64,000 nucleotides of DNA. Source: Branchiostoma floridae (Eukaryota > Chordata > Leptocardii > Amphioxiformes > Branchiostomatidae). A program made the position numbers and the translations under genes. The notes below the pieces were generated by a model. That model saw nothing but the letters and a program-made list of their open reading frames with translations, was not told where the DNA came from and did not search any database. Location: positions 15,525,569 to 15,589,568 of the forward strand of contig NC_049986.1 in NCBI RefSeq assembly GCF_000003815.2, in the 5' to 3' direction. Within the stretch, counting starts at the first letter, position 1; each line of letters starts with the position of its first letter. This document shows positions 47,801 to 57,799 of the stretch, piece after piece.

Positions 47801-50800
47801 ATCTCTTGAGTTAGAAAAAGCTTAGAGTAATCTATAATGCTCCAAAGTATGAGAAGGAAGACTACCATCCACACATGATTATTTGAATGAAAGATAACTT
47901 AATAGATAAAGAAACTGCATGTATATGTAAACGGAATATTCAAAGGACATTATAATTTATATATGATGATATGTTCCCCTGCTCCTATTTCATTTCTGAA
48001 AACAGCAGCTTTGGGCAGTACTAAATGTATCTTTGGCTGGATACTACTACTAAGCTGGGTTGTGTGGGTTTAAGGACAGTGCACAAATGACAAACTTCCT
48101 GTCATAAAACCTGTAACCAACATATATAGGAGAGTCTAGTAAAAGAAGTTGTGGGTAGAAAAATGTCATATTGTGCTTTTAAAAAAAGGTCTAAACATGT
48201 TTATATTGGATCTTGATATTTACAGAAGCCAAGTCTCTTTCTTCTGCCTCTGCTGTCACAACAGGGCGACATGTTTGTACAAAGAATCCCGCCCTGAAGG
48301 TAAACTGTCTCATATTTGTCAAATGCACAAAAACATACAGCTGAACTCTAGACGGGGTCATGTTTTAGTCACCTCGGTAACAAAAGACATGGGCATATCC
48401 TTTCTACTTCCAAGTTCCAACAGTAATCAGGGCTCGAAATACTTTTTTCTGCATAGCTGCACTGGTGCAGGTAACATTGAAACTTACCTGTACCAGACAA
48501 ATTTTACCTGCACCACTCTGAACTAAATAATTATGAATCATACTAAAATTGCTCAGGAACCATGCATTGCTATTTTTTTCTTTCACATTTTTTTTTAATG
48601 CAGCTGATAACAATCCATACACACCTACATCATAGGACATTTATGTACATTGTATAAAACCCAGTACATGGACCAGTGCAGGTTAGGTGCAGGTAGACAC
48701 CAGAAATACCTGCACAGAACCAATTTTACCTGCACTAACCTGCATATGCAGGTGGTATTTCGAGCCCTGACAATGCTATCTTCTCAAGTAAAGTGTAACA
48801 TGACAGGAATACATCTACATGTATCTCATTATCTTCTTGAATATTATGCACAAGACAAGTTCTGCTGTTTTTAATATAAACATAGCAAAGAAAAATTCAT
48901 ATTCTGTGTGCAATGAGGTAAATGATGTGTTACAAAGCTTTATCTCTCCATACAAAATGTACATTAACTGTCTTTGATGCAAGAAGTTGAACCTAACGGG
49001 GGCCGCCCTAAGACGGTCCCCGTCGTAAGACGGAACGGATTTTTTGCTGATCTTATTATCCATAAGTACACCGTGTTTGTTGCCACTGACTATGCTGATT
49101 ACAAAGGTAAATAAACCAAGTCCATGCACACAGCTTTAATTTGCAGTCCAAATATACTTTAACATATTTACTTCATGTTTTAAAAAAAAGCAGAATTCTA
49201 ACAGTAATGTTGACAGTGCTGAATCACTGCGGTCACCTGCCTCTGCGTATTGGCGGCTCGTGTCGCTAACTATACGAACTCTTTCAAGCAGTCACACAAC
49301 TGCCATGATACACATAAATAAAGCTCCATAAAACACTATGAATATGGGTCTTCAAATGTCTGTTGAGTAGAAAAGCAACCAAAAGGAAGCGACATAAACA
49401 TTGCCACCATTGTACTCCCAAGGGAGTGTGGCCGTGAAGGTGACAGACTAGAGAACGCTCCAAAGATTTATTTGACTGTAACAAATGATTCGTGCTGTCT
49501 ATGAAAATAAGACTTGATAGAGAGATGTAGATGATATTTTCATATAATCAGACCGAGTTTTGTTGATGTTAGCGGTGTCTTTTTTTCGTAATGGTTTTTT
49601 AGTCGGGCATTCACAATCAGTGCATTCAGCCCATTGCCCGTAAAAACATGAGCTGGATTGTTTTAGGTACAGCCTTCCTCATGTGAGACAAGAAGTACAT
49701 ACAGTCACGATTTTACTGTCAAAAGAAAGCTAAAATATCATATTATTAATTTTTTTCTGTGTACTTAAATTTACCACTTACTTCTGAAGAGAGCAAAATG
49801 TAAAAAAAAGCGTACCGAGTTAGGCACACTGTCCAGCGTAGAACAAAATTGGAAGGTTACATACACGAAATTGTCTCACAGTGTTTGCCGCTTGTAACAT
49901 GCAGCGCGAAAGGTTCATGAACCACATGAATGCATTTCTTATTCAAGTATGTTGTTCAAATCTATGTGTAAAAAATTCAGTCATCAAAATTTGACCACTC
50001 TCAGGCAACTAGCGATGGAGCGCCATGAGTTTGAGCGCAAGAAAAAGCGTACCGTGTTGGGGCACCTCCCGTTATACCATATAGATGTACATACTAAGTG
50101 TGCAATAGTCATCGCAGACTGAGTAAGATGTCAGATTCTTGTATCAGCATGTGGTACAAGTAACGTTACATGAGTTTGTTGGTAACTTACAAGTTTCTGT
50201 CAGACTTCCCTATTTCAGCTGATTTCTACAACTTCTTCGGCTCAATTGGGAGGTCTAATACAGACAAGCAACTCATTGTCAAACTTAAGGGTTGGAAGCT
50301 TGGTAGGTTGTTAGAAATGACAGACCAAGGGTAATCTTTAGATCTATCTTTGAACCATGACAGGGACAATTTTTCTTTCACAAAAGCACCTTTGTTGGTG
50401 GCTGATAGCCCCAAGGGAAGAGATTCTCATAAATGTCAGGTACTAACAAACCTGACTGTTATTGAACCGTAGAAACTCTGAATCTACACACTGAACAATT
50501 CAGCTTTTAGTAAAATTTCTGATTTTGATTTGTCAGTGTCTATATGTATAGGTATGACCTTACACTGAAAGCAGGCATACATAAGTTTTGTAAATTTCCA
50601 TGTTGGGTTGGCCTCTCATTTACAGTTTATATATAACTTGACAGAACACTATAGCTTGATGTAGTGAAGTCCTTAAATCATGTTTTAAATCAAAAAGGAA
50701 CTTCTCTCATGCAGTCACGATGAAAAATGTCTGCCAAAAGAATATCTACTCCACTTGCTGCAATGGAACATTGTGGGAAAGTGTGTTTTGCAGTGCAGGT

Positions 50801-53800
50801 GTACAGCTCTGATCATTGTTATGAAAAATTGTGTTATGTTGTTTGGCTTAGGGCCTCCTTGGAAACAGAAAGTTTACAATACATAATACATAGGGGGTCA
50901 CAGAATTGCCAGAGGGTACTTGTAACATTTATCACAATTTGACACCACTTACTTACATATATATTCACAACGGTTGTTTCACAAATAGTTTCTTAGATAG
51001 ACAAAAAAGCACTTGCAAACCTTCACATGCACATTTCTATTAAGCAATTCTATACAACAGTCAGATGTACAGTGAAATCCAATAGACCCAGCCTGGACGC
51101 GATTGTTTCCCAAAGTGACACACTTCTATAGTTTTCCCCACGCCATCTGGCCTCTAACTCACAAAATGTTTGTTTTTCTTTCAAAACCCAAATCTTAAGT
51201 GTGCAAACATTGCTTTACAAATTTGGACCATTGTGGTTACATCTGCAAAGCACCATTAGTATTTGTAAACATGACTCGGTGGTAGAATACTTCTTCTCAC
51301 CACCTGTCCATACATAAGTGCTGAGAAAAACTGAGGAAAAGTGCTAGGTAAGGCCGCACTAAGTTAATTTGTTGGTTCTCAATTTGAGAAAAATAAAAAT
51401 AAATATGCTTAACTAGGAAAACATAATGACATTACAAAGCCGGAGGACCATGCATCCAGGTTTATGCCTTGGTGTACTCAGTTTTATGAAGTTAGGACAG
51501 TCATATTCAGCTTTTCCTCCCTGCCAGTTGCTTTTTGTGATGTCCGCTTGGTATATTTTCACTTGTAAAAATCCAAGAACCAACAAATTACTAAAAAAAA
51601 CGTTTAGTACCGGTACACCGTTCATGTGGGTATGCCTTAGTACCTCTTGTCCTAAACTACTTGACGGTGAGTGTATATGTGTATGTAGCAGACCATGTTA
51701 CCTTTCACAGCCAAAGCCCCAGACACGAACATTCCCTCTAGCAGCGAGTAACCAGGCTAAACCAGGAGATTTGGTCTGCCCCAATTGACTTCTATCACAG
51801 GCATACCATCAGCTTTGCTTTTTGTCCGCTCTCTCTGACGGAGTTGAGCCGTCCCTTAATGCTACTCAAACAGATAGGCATCGTGACCACGGAAACCAAA
51901 TCCTCCTAGGCCTGACAAATACTGGTGACATGTTAAAGCTAACCCTTATCATTAACAATATCCTCTTGAAGCTACATTCAATTTGAAAATTTGCTGGCAA
52001 CCAAGTTGGATGCCAGAAAAGCTGGTTAGTCAGAAAATGTTAACATAAGAATTTTCCACCTCAACATCTGCTTGGAGATCAAGGATCCAATACCAACTGA
52101 TGTCAACTATGTTTCATATAGATTGAATCATTTAGATGAAATAGATAAAATAGTGTTTTTCTTTTGTACTGCTCAAGAACCCGCAAGATATTGTGTGAGT
52201 AACTACAATTATTGTTGTGCAATAAAGTTAAATGATTGAACTCTGAGTCTGAATGAGACTGACTACTGAGGAATACTGCTTTCACTTGACTTGCTAAAAT
52301 CTTAAGTTGTACACCTTGTAGTAGTCTTAAAGGAGCATTCCACTCCAGAAGCCGTATTATAATTCCTTAGAGAACAAATAGTTATGCTTGAATCAAGTTT
52401 GTTTGGTCAAATTTACCAAAAGTTGAAGCTTAAACCCAGTACATTGCAGCGAGCGAAAAATATCTTGTATCAGAATATAACACTCGCTTCCAGAGTGTAA
52501 TACCCCTTTAACATGCAACAGTTTGCTTTTTTCCCCTTGAAGAACATCATAGTTAATGTCAAATACATTTAAGAGATTTATTAGTTAAGGTACATGTAGC
52601 CCAAGGGCCCATGTGTTATATTCAATAAGCATTCCCACCTAAACATGAAATCGCCATGACTAGCGATAGCATCTACCTAGGGGGTACCCTGCATTCCTCA
52701 GGACTTGCTATGGACAGGTACACTTGAAATATGTCACCAAAACAACAAGTTAGGGGATGTTTTTGACAAAAGAACCCAAAAGTTTCTTCTTAATTTCAAT
52801 TTCATCTCTGCCATTGTTTCCATTTCATTTTTGGACATTTTCCTTTCCTGAATCATCAAAGAATAAGCATAATGTCCCTTAAAACAACTTTTTAAAAAAG
52901 ATTGAGATCTTCTCCCTGCTACAATAACAACTTTCAGCAAAGCTGCTGTAGGGAGAGTGTTAATTGTTATAATAAACACTGATTTGCAGAAAAGATAATC
53001 CACTCAAAAGTCTGGTGTGAAGCTACAGCAAAGATCAAGAAATCAATTTCAGTCTCCACAGGCCCACATCTATGTCATTAATTTGCCTTGGCCTTGGAAA
53101 CTCAGTTTCACCAACAGATGCCACTACAACAGGTATCCCAGCAATAACTATGTTATATACTAGCCACAGTATTGTGTTGGCATAGCAGTAAGGCTGTTTA
53201 GCCTAGAACCTAGAGGTTTGAATCTCCTGACATGCCACCCATGTTGTGCTATGAAAGGTAATCTTCAAGCAGATCCTGCGGTAGCATAAGACAGGCAGAG
53301 GAGTGAAGCTGGCAGAGGAGTGTGTTTTGCTAAAGGGCAAATGGGCAGCTCTTGGCTGCCTACACTCTGTGGCCAGTTTGGTACTATCTTATAAGATTGC
53401 CAATGTAGGATCTGCTTGGAGTTTACATGAAAGGCACCTAACACGACTTTGTTCATTCCACCCAGGTGTAAAAATGGGCATCTGACTTTGGTTGGGGAGG
53501 TAAAAAGGGGCGGTAGAATGAGGAGGTTGGCTTCAATCTTCCAATACCCTGCCCTTGACACAGTAGGCACTTATCGGTCTCGTAGTACCATGACTTAAGT
53601 GCTTTACATACAAAAATGTGGCTGATAAGAAAAAGGCTATGGGACTAATTCAGCATTTGCCTTAAAGTTTATATACTTTTTATACTTTCTGACACAGGAA
53701 CATGAATCAAGAAAGCAGTAAATGAAGTCAGCATAAAACACCTTACAGGGAGTCTGTAGTATTTTTTCATAAATTCCCATGTAATTTTAACAAATGGGAT

Positions 53801-56800
53801 ATCCAAGTTAGTACAAAACTGGAACATACAATACAAATGCTGCTGTACCTCAGTCAGTTACATTTACATGCTTTGTGTAATAGCTGTGTCAGGGCTCAAA
53901 TGAGCAGGAAACATTATAATTATGAATACTTCCTGATTCAATGTTCATGACTTTGTCTGAACAACCATGTGACCAAACAAATGGAAGGAACATACAATGA
54001 AACACTGAAGAAGCTTAACCCAAGTACCCCTACATGTAGCTAGAGGAGGTAGGGTATGATAAAACCCAAAGGGTGGCACGTTACCTCCTTAAATGCTTTG
54101 TTTGCCTCGCTTTCATCGTTACACTCCACCTGCAACACAACAACACAGAGTCAACATCCATGTTCAATACATTTAGGTACCAAACACCTGTTAACACATG
54201 CCTGCACCTGATATACACCTGCACCTGATGTTACAGTACTTACCTATGAGAAACCAGAACATTTCTATGTCTTTGGCACATCTACGGTAATTTGTTGATA
54301 CTTACCTGTGAGAAACCACAAAATTTTCAACTCTTTGGCACTTCAACCTAATTTTTTGGTAATTGAAATCTTGAATACCAAGTTGAATATGAGAATAAAG
54401 TCTATGGGACTGTCTTGCCTTGATTAACAGTTTCAAGGACTGAATGCATATTCATTTGTTAGTTTCTCTTCCTGTGCCATATTTTCACCTTTACCTTCTG
54501 CTTCATTATTTCATGCTAGTTTGAATTGTCAGAAAAGCAAGCTAAAGGAAAAGAAGTCATCCTCAACTGAAGGGAAAGCATATTGCTTTCTGAAGTAGCT
54601 GAAGGAAGTGCAGTGCAACTTTCCTGTGGCTCGCGTACACTGGGTCACCCCTACTTTTCTACACACTATATAGTAAAGTGTGTTGGGTTCTTTGCGTGTG
54701 GAGGTCTGATGCTATAAACTCCCTCATACATGGATGCAAACCTGGACTGCTGGCTGCACAGAATTCGAACCAGACGTGGTAAGAGGCAGACCTCTACACT
54801 AAGTGAAAATGACACGAAGACCAAACTATGTGCAAGCAAAGTAGCAATTTAGTTAGGGTTTGAGGGATGATTGCTTCACACCAAAGTCAAATTGGTCAAA
54901 AAGTTTTTTTGGGGGAAATTGGCAGCTATCCTAGCTAGCCTAGTAGGCTTTTAGGGCCAACCTGGTAAAAGCCTGAATTGAGTAGCCTGGGGACAAATTT
55001 CTGCTTGAACCCATTCTGAGAATGTGGTCCCTGTAAATTACATGTTTCAGTCACCTCTTTTGTTTGTTCTTGTCTAGATGATGGGAAACTTTTCCTCGTC
55101 CCATTTTTGTAACAAACACGACTTACAAATGTAGAATCTTTGTTGAAAACATGCTTTTAAAACATCTATCTGTTAAAAATATGACTGCATGTCGTAACAT
55201 TTCTAGATCATTAATTCTGGGGCTGAAATAAAATGACAGAAACACTTACTCAGCAAATTGACAAACCATAGAGTCCAGCCAGACAGTCATATAGGGCAAA
55301 GTGACGATCAATATGTACCATTCTTCAACATCAATAATTAATATGCACATTGGACGATTGAATGGGCATGCTAAATGGGACTATTAATAACAGTTATTGG
55401 ATATTTAACAAAGACAAACTACCTAAAACTCTCCATTAAATATACATCATCATAGTTTGTCAAGATCGTGAGAACAAAGACAACTGTCTTTCTCAACAAT
55501 CAATACTAAAATATATCATTTTGAAGACCATTTTTCTTGTCAACTATGGATTATTTCCCTTTTAAAGAAATCAATCTTCCAAGTCAGCTTTTGAAAAGGT
55601 TTAAGTGCTCAATATAACAAATGAAAAAAAAGGAAAACATGTACACCTCTAAGTTCAAAGCATAGTTGGACATTGCCCATACCTTAGTGTTAGTATATAC
55701 AATACAATACATCTTATCTGGTTTACAGATAACATGCCTGTGATAAGGAGCTTTAAAGCTACACTCTGTGTATCAGCAAACAATGGCAACAACCGGGGAA
55801 AGCTTTGACATTTACAGAAGAGTGCACTGCCATCGAGAATACTCAAAGGTGCTGGAGGCTCGCATCGTGAATTTGTTGCAACAGATAAACAAAACTTTCT
55901 TTGCCTTGAACTTTCTACAATCTCAGCTATCAGGAATCAATGTTCTAAGATTGACAAACTTTCAATCAGATTTGATATTTTTTCATACATTTATTTCAAT
56001 ATGAAAAGGAACTTTGTTCCAAACCCTAACAGAGAGAGAAAAAAAATAATATATTTTTTGTGCCTTGTGACTTCCTACACTGCCATCAATTATAGCCATG
56101 ATGTAGGGAACTTTTACAGACTTAAGATTTTTTTCTACCTGATTGAAGAGGTAAAACCTTCGGTGAGAGTCAGAGTTAACTTGATGCCACTTCCATAAAT
56201 ATGATTATTGTTGGAACTGGTTGTTGCCAAGACTGGAAATTACATTTCAAACTTCCCAGATCAAGTTTCCACCTCAAATTTCACAACACAGGGTCCAAAA
56301 ATCTAACGTCTAACTTTGAAGTGAAATGTGTACCAAAAATGAGGCCAAAAATTACCTTCTCTTAAGGTATGATGGAAAGGTCATTTTACTGCTGACATTT
56401 CATACCTAGCAACAAGGAGATACAAAGTCCTCGACGGCAACTTACTGTAACAAAGGAAGCGAAAGGCCTTCTTAAGCAGCGACAAGAAGTTAAAAAATCA
56501 GGTCATTTCCTGGAGTCTACTAATCATCACATCAAAGGGGCAGTCTTTAATTAAGTTTCCCCTTGGGCCACATCAATGCATTTAGTTGTCTGTGTGCTGC
56601 ATTACTTCTTTATTTCCGCATTCCGGAGTTACTCAAGTCACTACATGGAGAAAGCAACTCAAATCTCTTGGGACAAACTCTTAATACCATTGACACAATG
56701 CAAGTTGATTTATTGGAACAATTCATACTTGAGGTGATTGGTAACCTAGCTCAGCTTGTCAAATAGGCACTGTAGGAATATCAATAGCTGCAAGGTACTT

Positions 56801-57345
56801 AAGTTGGGAAAGTAACAGGATATTCGCAAACGATATGGACGGAATGAAAACTCTCAGATCGGCCCCAATGGTGCGTAGTGTGGTGTAGTGGTCCGTACCA
56901 AACACACGCACACACACACACACCTCCCACCTCAAACATAGCAACACTGCCCGCCAAACTGTCTAAACAAGCTCTTCAACAGAGATCAACAACAACAATA
57001 GCCAATAACGGGGACTTGGTGTTGAATTAGCTGGATTTTGACAACCGTAGCACGTTAGATATCGTCTAGGACGAACTTGAGTTAAGTTATGATATCTTAA
57101 TTGACCTGACACCCCCCTCCCACGACACTTACCTTCTTCAAAACATACTTCCGACCGTCGATCCTATTCTCTGCCAGGAAAACAGAGCCCTGTGCGCCTT
57201 TCCCTAACCTTTGTAACACCTGCAATCAAGCAACAACATCCTCATTTATCATCTGCACAAGAATAGTGACCAACCACCGACGTGAGTCTTCAGAAACGAG
57301 AGAAAAAGGAGAAAAGTTTGAGGACAGTACCTTGTAGTTCTCCAT
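34312..57345 (-). CDS. STKLD1: Serine/threonine kinase-like domain containing 1, complete
   Basis: NEK-like kinase domain followed by ARM/HEAT-like repeats. Coding exons, 5' to 3': 57345-57331, 57219-57133, 54129-54085, 47618-47544, 47180-47076, 46908-46838, 45569-45457, 44581-44469, 44087-44016, 43565-43492, 42915-42836, 42579-42562, 42208-42170, 41982-41902, 41341-41225, 40596-40535, 39809-39743, 39041-38913, 38622-38420, 38131-38074, 37340-37203, 36548-36469, 34398-34312. All phases fit, giving 1,929 nt (642 aa plus stop; human is about 680). Seen: glycine loop GKGAQGSV (11-18), VLKK with Lys33, HRDLKPSN (132-139, split by an intron), GDFG (151-154), WMAPE (175-179), DVWSLGC. The ARM-like part spans about 300-613 and includes ETYELHKDNPEVVENV, which matches human STKLD1 ETYQLHRDDPEVVENV as I remember it. 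It ends in a lysine-rich tail. Cellular role unknown. Confidence 0.93.
34399..36468. promoter_or_regulatory. CpG-rich, promoter-like block in the last STKLD1 intron
   Basis: The last intron is 2.1 kb, and about 35,380-35,470 and 35,690-36,300 are unusually CpG-rich for an intron. The second block contains a perfect CRE (TGACGTCA, 36144-36151), an octamer-like ATTAGCAT (36163-36170) and TATAAAA (36330-36336). No exon or RNA gene is recognisable next to it. A long minus strand open frame here has no recognisable protein features. It could be an alternative or nested promoter; the evidence is motifs only. Confidence 0.25.
36620..36710. mobile_element. Retroelement 3'-tail-like fragment
   Basis: TTTGAACCTTTATTTATTAC then GGCCTGCAGGCCACATTTTT resembles the 3' end of CR1/L2-type non-LTR elements. 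No coding remnant was seen, so this is a weak call. Confidence 0.3.
36871..37222 (-). repeat. 90-bp minisatellite built from the end of STKLD1 exon 21 and its donor site
   Basis: Four units with period 90: 36871-36960, 36961-37050, 37051-37140 and 37141 onward, the last running into the real exon end at 37203. Each unit carries the exon's last codons (AACGA(G/A)CTTGCCCAGTAC), a GTAAGT donor and about 55 bases of intron. The unit at 36961-37050 has a GC donor (GCAAGT) instead. The extra units lie in the intron downstream of the real donor. Confidence 0.93.
37692..37960. mobile_element. SINE-like repeat (family D)
   Basis: AAGTGTGGTGGGTTCTTTTA then TGTGATGGA matches AAGTGTGTTGGGTTCTTTGC then GTGTGGA at 54,674-54,703. 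The GGAAAGGACTCC start is also echoed at 38,381. Intronic in STKLD1. Confidence 0.4.
38302..38461 (-). repeat. Partial tandem duplication of the end of STKLD1 exon 19
   Basis: The exon's last 45 bases and donor (38412-38461) recur at 38302-38357. On the minus strand both read CAACTCATTGAAGACC or TAACTCATTTAAGACA, then CACAAAAAAGGTTAGA or close variants. The downstream copy has an intact GT but is separated from the exon by a spacer of about 55 bases. Confidence 0.8.
39172..39398. mobile_element. TA-flanked MITE, TACTGTAAATGC family, copy 1
   Basis: Bounded by TACTGTAAA(n)TGCATTTACG and TTTCTGCATTTACAGTA. The interior has repeated GCGGTGGTTTTAAGTTYGCGG words and is inverted relative to 40,291-40,502. 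The termini are compatible with TA target duplication and a CTGTAAATGCA inverted terminus (Tc1/mariner-type or similar). No coding sequence. Confidence 0.8.
39962..40211. mobile_element. MITE, AAGGCCACAC/TTTGTTGGTTCT family, copy 2 (both ends)
   Basis: The left end TTAGGCCACACCAATTTGAT then TTGTTGGTTCTTGAATT is inverted at the right end: AATTCAGAGAACCAACAAAT then TGATTGGCCTTA. It is the most complete copy. The interior contains CTTGGTGCACTCAGGTTTAC and GATGTCCGCTTG, shared with 51,349-51,591. Confidence 0.8.
40291..40502. mobile_element. TA-flanked MITE, TACTGTAAATGC family, copy 2
   Basis: Starts TACTGTAAATGCAGAAATGT and ends AATGCATTTACAGTA. It is the inverted, diverged partner of 39,172-39,398, sharing the GCGGTTTTCGCGG and GGGAAAATGGACTTTT words in reverse complement. 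The two sit about 0.9 kb apart in STKLD1 introns. Confidence 0.82.
41225..41690 (-). repeat. Tandem triplication of STKLD1 exon 15 with its acceptor
   Basis: The real exon (41225-41341) and its acceptor are followed upstream in the intron by two partial copies, about 41417-41550 and 41551-41690. Copy 2 keeps GATTACAG then ATTCTGTAGTTGACGAGGCT and reads on through most of the exon's 5' half. Copy 3 is more decayed (GACAACTATTGAATCTGTGA on the + strand). All share CAGAGATGGC...ACTTCACCCCC in the flanking intron. Confidence 0.88.
41793..41860. repeat. (CA)n microsatellite
   Basis: ACACATACACACACACACAC run with interruptions, in an STKLD1 intron. Confidence 0.93.
43075..43300 (-). mobile_element. 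tRNA-derived SINE-like repeat (family B), copy 2
   Basis: Minus strand B-box-like GTTCAATCCTGG (within 43,247-43,262). The body words (CTTGAGGTACTGCCTTGTAC, TATGTCCCTTT) are shared with the copies at 12.5 and 45.3 kb. Confidence 0.55.
45240..45410 (-). mobile_element. SINE-like repeat (family B), copy 3
   Basis: CTTGAGGCACCTCCTCAAAC then GGGACCCCCATTGTACGTCC match the other two copies. The B-box end is diverged (GACACAAACTTGCTACCAG). It lies 47 bases from the STKLD1 exon at 45457-45569. Confidence 0.5.
45745..46086. mobile_element. CAGGGC(C/T)CGAAATAC-terminus MITE, copy 1
   Basis: The left end CAGGGCCCGAAATACTTTTT and right end GGGTATTTCGAGCTCTG are inverted repeats. The interior carries many AGGTTGC / GCAACCT words near both ends. 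These termini are of the type seen in hAT elements. Sequence flanking it is AT-rich and a target duplication is not clear. In an STKLD1 intron. Confidence 0.75.
48428..48769. mobile_element. CAGGGCTCGAAATAC-terminus MITE, copy 2
   Basis: Left CAGGGCTCGAAATACTTTTT, right GGTATTTCGAGCCCTG. Flanks ACAGTAAT and ACAATGCT match at five of eight bases, a possible decayed 8-bp duplication. The interior words are GTGCAGGTA / TACCTGCAC, unlike copy 1, although the two elements are the same length (342 bp). Confidence 0.78.
51349..51591. mobile_element. MITE, AAGGCCACAC/TTTGTTGGTTCT family, copy 3
   Basis: TAAGGCCGCACTAAGTTAAT then TTGTTGGTTCTC opens it. CCTTGGTGTACTCAG and GATGTCCGCTTGG are internal, and AAGAACCAACAAATTA closes it. 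It lacks the outermost right terminus. Confidence 0.7.
52327..52511. mobile_element. TTAA-flanked MITE with 22-bp inverted termini
   Basis: TTAA then AGGAGCATTCCACTCCAGAA GC at the left; the reverse complement of the right end reads TTAA then AGGGGTATTACACTCTGGAA GC. TTAA at both borders fits piggyBac-type target duplication. At 185 bp it is non-autonomous. In the long STKLD1 intron 47,619-54,084. Confidence 0.75.
53160..53590 (+). mobile_element. SINE (family A) with tRNA-like head
   Basis: An A-box-like TTGGCATAGCAGTAAGG and a B-box-like AGAGGTTTGAATCTCCTGA about 30 bases apart are followed by a body. The body's end (CATTCCACCCAGGTGTAAAA through ATACCCTGCCCTTGACACAG) matches 27,484-27,613. 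Confidence 0.65.
54600..54815 (-). mobile_element. tRNA-derived SINE-like repeat (family D)
   Basis: On the minus strand a B box in CTGGTTCGAATTCTGTGC lies downstream of CACTTAGTGTAGAGGTCTGC. The distal body (GTGTGTTGGGTTCTTTGCGT on the + strand) matches 37,722-37,750. Confidence 0.5.
56903..56925. repeat. (CA)n microsatellite
   Basis: A short CA run in the second STKLD1 intron. Confidence 0.85.
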
Positions 57346-57380
57346 GTCGTGTTCTCGGTAACCACACTAAACATTCGGCA

Positions 57381-57392
57381 CGCGCATGCGCA
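57381..57392. promoter_or_regulatory. NRF1-like palindrome upstream of STKLD1
   Basis: CGCGCATGCGCA fits the NRF1 consensus. It lies 36 bases before the STKLD1 start codon (57345 on the minus strand) in a small CpG-rich patch (about 57,290-57,475), the usual position in a TATA-less promoter. Confidence 0.6.
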
Positions 57393-57477
57393 CTGAACAC
57401 CCGCAGCAGACAACCACTAACCCTACCCGACATGCACCGCGCGCACCCACCTGTTGAGTGAAAGTCAGGCGCGTCTT

Positions 57478-57491
57478 GTTGCCATGGCAAA
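57478..57491. promoter_or_regulatory. RFX X-box-like site, copy 1
   Basis: GTTGCCATGGCAAA is a two-half-site match to the X-box (GTTGCC, 2-base spacer, GGCAAC) with the last C replaced. It is about 133 bases upstream of the STKLD1 start codon. RFX factors drive ciliary genes in animals. Confidence 0.5.
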
Positions 57492-57717
57492 AGGTAAAGC
57501 GATAGTCATCTCTGTCTGATCGTCAGAATCTAAGCAATGATTGGAACATGTGAGGCTTTTCGAGACGTTATTAAAGAAAATTCATCATTCCTGGACTTCT
57601 TAACAAAAGGTTACAATATCCAAACACTTGTCCTCCCCATACTTGCCATACACAATTTTACATAACGTTACTAATACTGTAATTCATAGTCTGTTGAGTG
57701 AAAGTCTGGCGCGTCGT

Positions 57718-57731
57718 GTTGCCATGGGAAC
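57718..57731. promoter_or_regulatory. RFX X-box-like site, copy 2
   Basis: GTTGCCATGGGAAC, the matching position in the duplicated upstream block. One substitution lies in the second half-site, but the terminal C is kept. Confidence 0.4.
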
Positions 57732-57799
57732 GGTATGAGATAGTCATCTCTTGTCTGATTTTCAGAATTACAACAATGATTTAAATGTCATCGCTTGAC

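Larger units (their letters stand above)
57451..57781. repeat. 240-bp-spaced duplication upstream of STKLD1
   Basis: 57451-57541 and 57691-57781 share CTGTTGAGTGAAAGTC, GGCGCGTC, TTGCCATGG, ATAGTCATCTCT and CAATGATT in the same order. Each copy carries one X-box-like site. The spacer between them is unrelated. Confidence 0.85.
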
